Source: Cytophagales bacterium
GTDB lineage: Bacteria; Bacteroidota; Bacteroidia; Cytophagales; Spirosomataceae
Length of the DNA: 10,255 nt
NCBI GenBank assembly: GCA_013205605.1
Contig: JABMMK010000045.1
Location: forward strand, 1-10,255
Direction of reading: 5' to 3'
Position 1 is the stretch's first letter; the number at the start of each line of letters is the position of its first letter. Below, piece after piece: positions 5,690 to 10,255 of this stretch. Under the pieces are notes generated by a model. It was not told the origin of the DNA, ran no database searches, and was given only the letters and a program-made list of their open reading frames with translations. A program made the position numbers and the translations under genes.

Positions 5690-8600
5690 ATGAAAACAAA
5701 ATTCTACGTAAGCAGAGTGGTCTTCATGATGGCATTAATGTTAACCCTATCATGGGTTTCATTTGGTCAAGACCGAAAAGTAGCGGGAAAAGTTCAGGAC
5801 TCAGGTGGTCAGGGCATCCCAGGAGTTTCTATTGTTGTCAAAGGAAGTACTGTAGGTACAACTTCTGATGGAAATGGAGCATTCTCTATTAATGTTAAAA
5901 GTTCTAATGCAGAACTAACATTCACATCTGTTGGGTATGTAAGCCAAACAGTTGCCGTAGGTGGTAAATCCACTTTAGCGATTACGCTAGCTGATGATGT
6001 AAGCCAATTGAACGAGGTAATCGTGACAGGTTATGCATCTCAACGTAAAAAAGACATTACAGGTGCTGTAACTGTGGTAAGTGCGAAAGAACTTAACGCG
6101 GTACCTTCTGCCTCTGTAACTCAAATGTTACAAGGTCGCGCTGCGGGTGTGACGGTTGGTAATGACAACTCACCGGGTGGTGGAACGATGGTTCGTGTAC
6201 GTGGTTTTGGTTCTATTAACAACAATAGCCCATTATACGTAATTGACGGAGTACCTACTCAAGGAACTTTGAACCAAATTAATCCAAATGATATTGAGTC
6301 GATGCAAGTATTGAAAGATGCTTCTGCGGCTTCTATCTATGGTGCTCGTGCGGCCAATGGTGTTGTGATCATTACAACAAAACGTGGAAGCGAAGGTGAG
6401 CCAAAAATCACTTTTGACATGTACACGGGTATGCAAGATGTGGGTAAAACAATCGGCATGTTGAATACAAAGGAATTAGGACAATACTATTACGAGTCTG
6501 AAATAGGTGCGGGAAGACCAGCTGGAACTTCTCCATCGATTCAATATCGTTTTGGTGCAGATGGTTCACAAACAATCGCGGATTACATTTATCCAAACAT
6601 TTACGGAACATTGCCAGCCAATTATACGTATACAAATGACTTAGCTGATCCTAATTTAAATAAAACGGCTTTTAATATTACGAAAGCCAACAAAGAAGGA
6701 ACTGATTGGCAAAATGTTATTTTTGGACCTGCCAACATTTCTAGTTATCAAGTAGGCGCAACAGGTGGCTCCAAGGGTGGTAAATATGCCATTTCGGCTA
6801 ATTATTTCGCACAAGATGGTATCTTAAAATATACCGCTTACAAAAGATATTCAGTTCGTGCCAATACAGAATTCAAAAAAGGCAACTTGACTTTTGGAGA
6901 AAATGTAACGATCACGTATGATGAGAGACAAGGAACGCCAAGTGGTAATAACTCTGAGAGTAATTCAATGATGTTAGCATGGCGGATTCACCCAATGATT
7001 CCAGTATATGATATTACGGGTGGACCCAAAGAATTAGGCGGTACTAACTCATCTGACTTGAATGGTTTTGCAGGATCGCGTGGACAAAATTTAGGAAACG
7101 CAACAAATCCTTTCGCTATTTTATTTAGAGAAAAGGATAACCCTGTAAGAGCTACGCATATTTTCGGAAACGTTTATGGTGAGTATGAAATCATTAAAGA
7201 TTTAAAGGCAAGAACTAGTTTAGGTTTTGAATTTAACAACTACAATAGATCTGAATTCTACAATAGAAATATCGAAGCGGTTGAGGCTCGTAATGCAAAT
7301 AGCTTAACTGTTTCAAACTCTTATGACCGTGCGATTACTTGGTATAACACATTGAATTATGCAAAAACAATTGGAGATCATTCGGTGAATGTTTTAGTAG
7401 GTACTGAAGCGGTGTCAACGTATGGTTTTGGATTTAATGCGCAACGTTCAAACTTTGCTTTTGATGATCCTTCTTATCGTTATTTGAATAATGGTGCGGC
7501 AGCAGGTCTTTCAAATTCAGGAGGTGGTTCACCGATTACAGCTTTGTTCTCACAATTCGGAAAAGTGAACTACGCGTACAAAGAATTGTTATTAGCTGAC
7601 TTTACGATTCGTCGCGATGGATCATCACGTTTTGCTCCGGCATACCGTTATGGTATTTTCCCTGCATTCTCAGTGGGTATTCGTTTATCTGAGCTGGCTT
7701 TCATGAAGGACTTGACATTTATTAATGACATGAAACTTCGTGCGGGTTGGGGAAAAACGGGTAATCAGTTAATTCCAAACGTATATAACGCATCTACATT
7801 ATTCATACCAGATCCTAATAACAACGCATACGATATCGCAGGTTCAGGAAGTTCTATCGCAACCGGTTTCGATTTAGCACAATTTGGTAACTCGAATGGC
7901 CGTTGGGAAACGAACACGTCAACTAACGTAGGTTTAGATGCTTCTTTATGGAACAATAAGTTAGATATTGCGTTGGATGTTTATTCTCGTACCACATCTG
8001 ACATGTTAACGCAGGTACCTATCCCTAAAACAGCTGGTAATGCGAGCATTCCTTTTGTAAATATTGGTGAGGTGAATAATTCTGGATTTGATTTAAGTTT
8101 AACGTACCGTGATCAAATCGGAGATATTCGATACACGGTTGGAGCCATGTACTCGATGTACAAAAACAACGTAGTTAAATTGAACAATGACCCTAATGCA
8201 ACTGTATTTGGATTTGGTACACGTTTACCTGCAATCTCAGTAACTAAAGCTGGCTTGCCTATCGCAAGTTTCTTTGGATATATTGTTGACGGTGTCATTA
8301 AAGATGATGCGGAAGCGGCATCTGCTCCCAAAGCTTTTGGATCTACGTATACAAGAGCGGGTGTATTTAAATTCCGTGATGTAAATGGAGATGGAGTGGT
8401 AACAGCTGCGGATAAAACCATTATTGGTAATCCACATCCAGATTTTAATTATGGTATAAATGTTTCTGTAGGGTACAAAAACTGGGATTTAACTATGTTT
8501 GGACAAGGAATTCAAGGAAATGAAATTTTTAACTATACCCGTTATTGGATAGATTTCAATACATTCCAAGGAAATCGTTCGAAGGAAATGTTGTATAACT

Positions 8601-8950
8601 CTTGGAAAAAGCAAGGCGATGTAGCTAAGTTACCTCGTTTAAATTCTCAAGATGCAACAAGTCAGCAGATATCATCTTACATGGTTGAAGATGGCTCATA
8701 CTTTAGAATTAAAAATATCCAATTGACCTACACGGTGCCAAATACAATCATTAAAAAATTGAAATTGAGCGCTTTACAAGTTTATATTCAAGGACAAAAC
8801 TTGTTTACTTTCACGAATTACAGTGGATTAGATCCAGATATTAACTTGAGAACTTCAGGAAACGATAACCAAGATATCCACATGGGTATTGACGAAGGAG
8901 CTTTCCCGGTAGCTAAATCATATAATATTGGTTTAAAAGTAGGATTTTAA
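5690..8950 (+). CDS. SusC/RagA family TonB-linked outer-membrane transporter
   Basis: This 1086-residue protein should be an outer-membrane beta-barrel that imports a nutrient, usually a glycan or peptide, with a SusD lipoprotein as lid and TonB-ExbBD as energy source. A signal peptide (about 1-26, cleavage after SFG) leads to a carboxypeptidase-regulatory-like domain (about 29-103). The SusC signature LNEVIVTGY is at 107-115. The plug domain (about 120-233) contains VRVRGFG (168-174), SPLYVIDGVP (182-191) and the DASAASIYGARAANGVVIITTKRG end. The rest is the barrel, with RRDGSSRFAP and a calcium-loop-like DVNGDGVVTAAD (897-908). It ends in Phe, as is usual for barrel assembly. There is no STN domain, so signalling to an anti-sigma factor is not expected. 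An in-frame stop at 5678-5680 fixes ATG 5690 as the first start. Arg codons are mostly CGT (about 25 of 41). The substrate cannot be told. Confidence 0.95.
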   Translation: MKTKFYVSRVVFMMALMLTLSWVSFGQDRKVAGKVQDSGGQGIPGVSIVVKGSTVGTTSDGNGAFSINVKSSNAELTFTSVGYVSQTVAVGGKSTLAITLADDVSQLNEVIVTGYASQRKKDITGAVTVVSAKELNAVPSASVTQMLQGRAAGVTVGNDNSPGGGTMVRVRGFGSINNNSPLYVIDGVPTQGTLNQINPNDIESMQVLKDASAASIYGARAANGVVIITTKRGSEGEPKITFDMYTGMQDVGKTIGMLNTKELGQYYYESEIGAGRPAGTSPSIQYRFGADGSQTIADYIYPNIYGTLPANYTYTNDLADPNLNKTAFNITKANKEGTDWQNVIFGPANISSYQVGATGGSKGGKYAISANYFAQDGILKYTAYKRYSVRANTEFKKGNLTFGENVTITYDERQGTPSGNNSESNSMMLAWRIHPMIPVYDITGGPKELGGTNSSDLNGFAGSRGQNLGNATNPFAILFREKDNPVRATHIFGNVYGEYEIIKDLKARTSLGFEFNNYNRSEFYNRNIEAVEARNANSLTVSNSYDRAITWYNTLNYAKTIGDHSVNVLVGTEAVSTYGFGFNAQRSNFAFDDPSYRYLNNGAAAGLSNSGGGSPITALFSQFGKVNYAYKELLLADFTIRRDGSSRFAPAYRYGIFPAFSVGIRLSELAFMKDLTFINDMKLRAGWGKTGNQLIPNVYNASTLFIPDPNNNAYDIAGSGSSIATGFDLAQFGNSNGRWETNTSTNVGLDASLWNNKLDIALDVYSRTTSDMLTQVPIPKTAGNASIPFVNIGEVNNSGFDLSLTYRDQIGDIRYTVGAMYSMYKNNVVKLNNDPNATVFGFGTRLPAISVTKAGLPIASFFGYIVDGVIKDDAEAASAPKAFGSTYTRAGVFKFRDVNGDGVVTAADKTIIGNPHPDFNYGINVSVGYKNWDLTMFGQGIQGNEIFNYTRYWIDFNTFQGNRSKEMLYNSWKKQGDVAKLPRLNSQDATSQQISSYMVEDGSYFRIKNIQLTYTVPNTIIKKLKLSALQVYIQGQNLFTFTNYSGLDPDINLRTSGNDNQDIHMGIDEGAFPVAKSYNIGLKVGF

Positions 8951-8985
8951 TTAAGCTAACATTTGTAAATAAAACAGATAAAAAA

Positions 8986-10255
8986 ATGAAAAAATTAATC
9001 ATATTATCAATTTTAGCGACTGTCGGCCTGAATTTTTCTTGTTCAGATAGTTTCTTTGAAATCGCACCACAAGGAGCGGCAAACTTAGCTTCATTAAGTA
9101 ATAAAAATGGAGTTAATGCCCTATTAGTGGGTGCATATTCATTATTGGACGGTGTAGGATCAGGAAATGTGGGTCGTACGTCTACTAGCTCGAACTATGT
9201 GTTCGGAGGTATCACTTCGGGTGATGGAGTTAAAGGAACCGATGCTGGAGATCAGCCGGAGCAAACGTATATTGAGCAGTTCAACTGGCTATCAGACAAT
9301 TCTTACTTTTTTGGTAAATGGTGGGGAATGTATGATGGGGTAGCGCGTGCGAATGAAGCTATGTTATTAGCTCAAAGTGCTGACGTGAAAGATATGACGG
9401 ATGCTGAGAAAGCACAAGTGGTTGCCGAAGCTAAGTTCTTACGTGGTCATTTTCACTTTGAAGCTAAGAAAATGTGGAATAAAGTTCCTTACATTTCTGA
9501 GACTGTTTACAAGCGTGAAGATCCTAACTCAACGAAGATCCCAAACACAGCGGATATTTGGGCTAACATCGAGAAGGATTTCTCTGATGCGGCAGCCATA
9601 TTGCCAGCTACACAATCTCAAAAAGGTCGTGCCACTAAATGGTCTGCGATGACCTATTTAGCAAAAGCGTATATGTTTCAAAAGAAATTTGCCGCTGCAA
9701 AAACTCTTTTAGAAGATGTGTACAAGAACTCAGGCAAGAAATTAGTGCCAAATTACCATGATAATTTCCGTACCACTGGAAATAATAATGCGGAATCAAT
9801 CTTCGAAGTTCAATTTTCAGTTAATGATGGTTCAACGGGTAATAATGGTAATGCGGGAGATGGCTTGAATTGGCCATATAATGCTTCGTCTCCTGGTCGT
9901 GGATGTTGCGGATTCTATTTACCATCTCAAAACTTGGTGAATGCTTTCAAAACTACTAATGATGGTTTGCCTATGATTGGAGAAAAGAAAGATGGTACAG
10001 CTGATACATATAACAATGTGGATTTACCAAACGATCAAGGATTAGCATCTAGCGTAGCATTTAATTTAGATAAGTCGATCCCAGTAGATCCACGTTTAGA
10101 TTGGACTGTAGGTCGCCGTGGTGTAAACTTCTTAGATTGGGGTATAATGCCAGGACAAAACTGGATTCGTGATCAGGGTTATTCAGGTCCATACATTGGT
10201 AAAAAATGGATGTATTATTTAGGAGAAGAAGGAAGTACTACTCACTCAACAAGCA
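8986..10255 (+). CDS. SusD/RagB family nutrient-binding outer-membrane lipoprotein, 5' part (3' end outside window)
   Basis: The frame is open from the ATG at 8986 to the window end (423 full codons, no stop). The product should be the surface lipoprotein that captures substrate and caps the SusC barrel. A lipoprotein signal peptide ends at C19 (LNFSC). The relaxed lipobox, with L at -4, is acceptable for this phylum. Family landmarks are GVNALLVGAYSLLDG in the first helix, WWGMYDGVARANEAM (112-126), AEAKFLRGHFHFEAKKMWNKVP (starting near 148), the TPR-like stretch GRATKWSAMTYLAKAY (214-229), and the RagB/SusD segment CCGFYLPSQNLVNAF, with C307 and C308 adjacent. It starts 35 bases after susC, without a terminator between, so the two are co-transcribed. 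The leader before the ATG is A-rich with no Shine-Dalgarno sequence. All 11 arginine codons seen are CGT or CGC, matching susC. Confidence 0.94.
   Translation, partial: MKKLIILSILATVGLNFSCSDSFFEIAPQGAANLASLSNKNGVNALLVGAYSLLDGVGSGNVGRTSTSSNYVFGGITSGDGVKGTDAGDQPEQTYIEQFNWLSDNSYFFGKWWGMYDGVARANEAMLLAQSADVKDMTDAEKAQVVAEAKFLRGHFHFEAKKMWNKVPYISETVYKREDPNSTKIPNTADIWANIEKDFSDAAAILPATQSQKGRATKWSAMTYLAKAYMFQKKFAAAKTLLEDVYKNSGKKLVPNYHDNFRTTGNNNAESIFEVQFSVNDGSTGNNGNAGDGLNWPYNASSPGRGCCGFYLPSQNLVNAFKTTNDGLPMIGEKKDGTADTYNNVDLPNDQGLASSVAFNLDKSIPVDPRLDWTVGRRGVNFLDWGIMPGQNWIRDQGYSGPYIGKKWMYYLGEEGSTTHSTS

Noticed and set aside
5551..5868. Possible 105-codon gene overlapping the susC start
   Set aside because: It overlaps the susC signal peptide and regulatory-like domain in another frame, is rich in Lys, Arg and Ser from AT-rich DNA, and shows no domain; it is a shadow frame.
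8958..8966. Separate susD promoter (TAACATTTG resembles TAnnTTTG)
   Set aside because: It has one extra base between TA and TTTG, and the 35-base gap inside a SusC/SusD pair is normally bridged by co-transcription.
9401..9652. 83-codon frame within susD
   Set aside because: It lies wholly within the strongly supported SusD coding frame and shows no recognisable features.

Overview
The window looks like chromosomal DNA of a member of the Bacteroidota, most likely a Cytophagales-type environmental bacterium (the phylum is well supported, the order is inference). The evidence is a SusC/SusD outer-membrane pair, the Bacteroidota-type GlmU-like nucleotidyltransferase/acyltransferase, a short-LID adenylate kinase of 189 residues, a TAnnTTTG-type promoter element, AT-rich start regions mostly without Shine-Dalgarno sequences, and moderately AT-rich DNA.

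Left block (1-3680, + strand): four tightly packed genes, probably one operon. They are the 3' part of a GlmU-like sugar nucleotidyltransferase, holB (clamp-loader delta'), hemC (porphobilinogen deaminase; overlaps holB by 14 bases) and an RmlD-like SDR reductase. The functions (cell-envelope precursor, replication, tetrapyrrole and sugar-nucleotide metabolism) are unrelated, so this is a housekeeping transcription unit and not a pathway.

Middle block (3687-5454, - strand): adk followed by obgE, converging on the left block with only 6 bases between the stop codons. The 151-base adk-obgE spacer holds the most distinctive structure in the window: four head-to-tail copies of a 31-base unit, each containing a palindrome with a constant 4-base loop, and with a compensatory base-pair change between copies. 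It would be transcribed as a row of hairpins in an adk-obgE mRNA.

Right block (5690-10255, + strand): a complete SusC/RagA TonB-dependent transporter gene and the first 423 codons of its SusD/RagB lipoprotein partner, which runs off the window. Together they should form an outer-membrane nutrient-import complex; the substrate cannot be told from the sequence. Arginine codon use changes sharply at this boundary (CGA-rich in hemC, CGT-rich in susC/susD), which fits high expression or a different history. The 235-base divergent region between adk and susC holds a good adk promoter candidate and an 8-base inverted repeat upstream of susC.

No RNA genes, CRISPR arrays, insertion sequences or convincing Rho-independent terminators were seen. 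Most of the window is ordinary core and accessory gene content; the palindromic repeat array is the item most worth following up.
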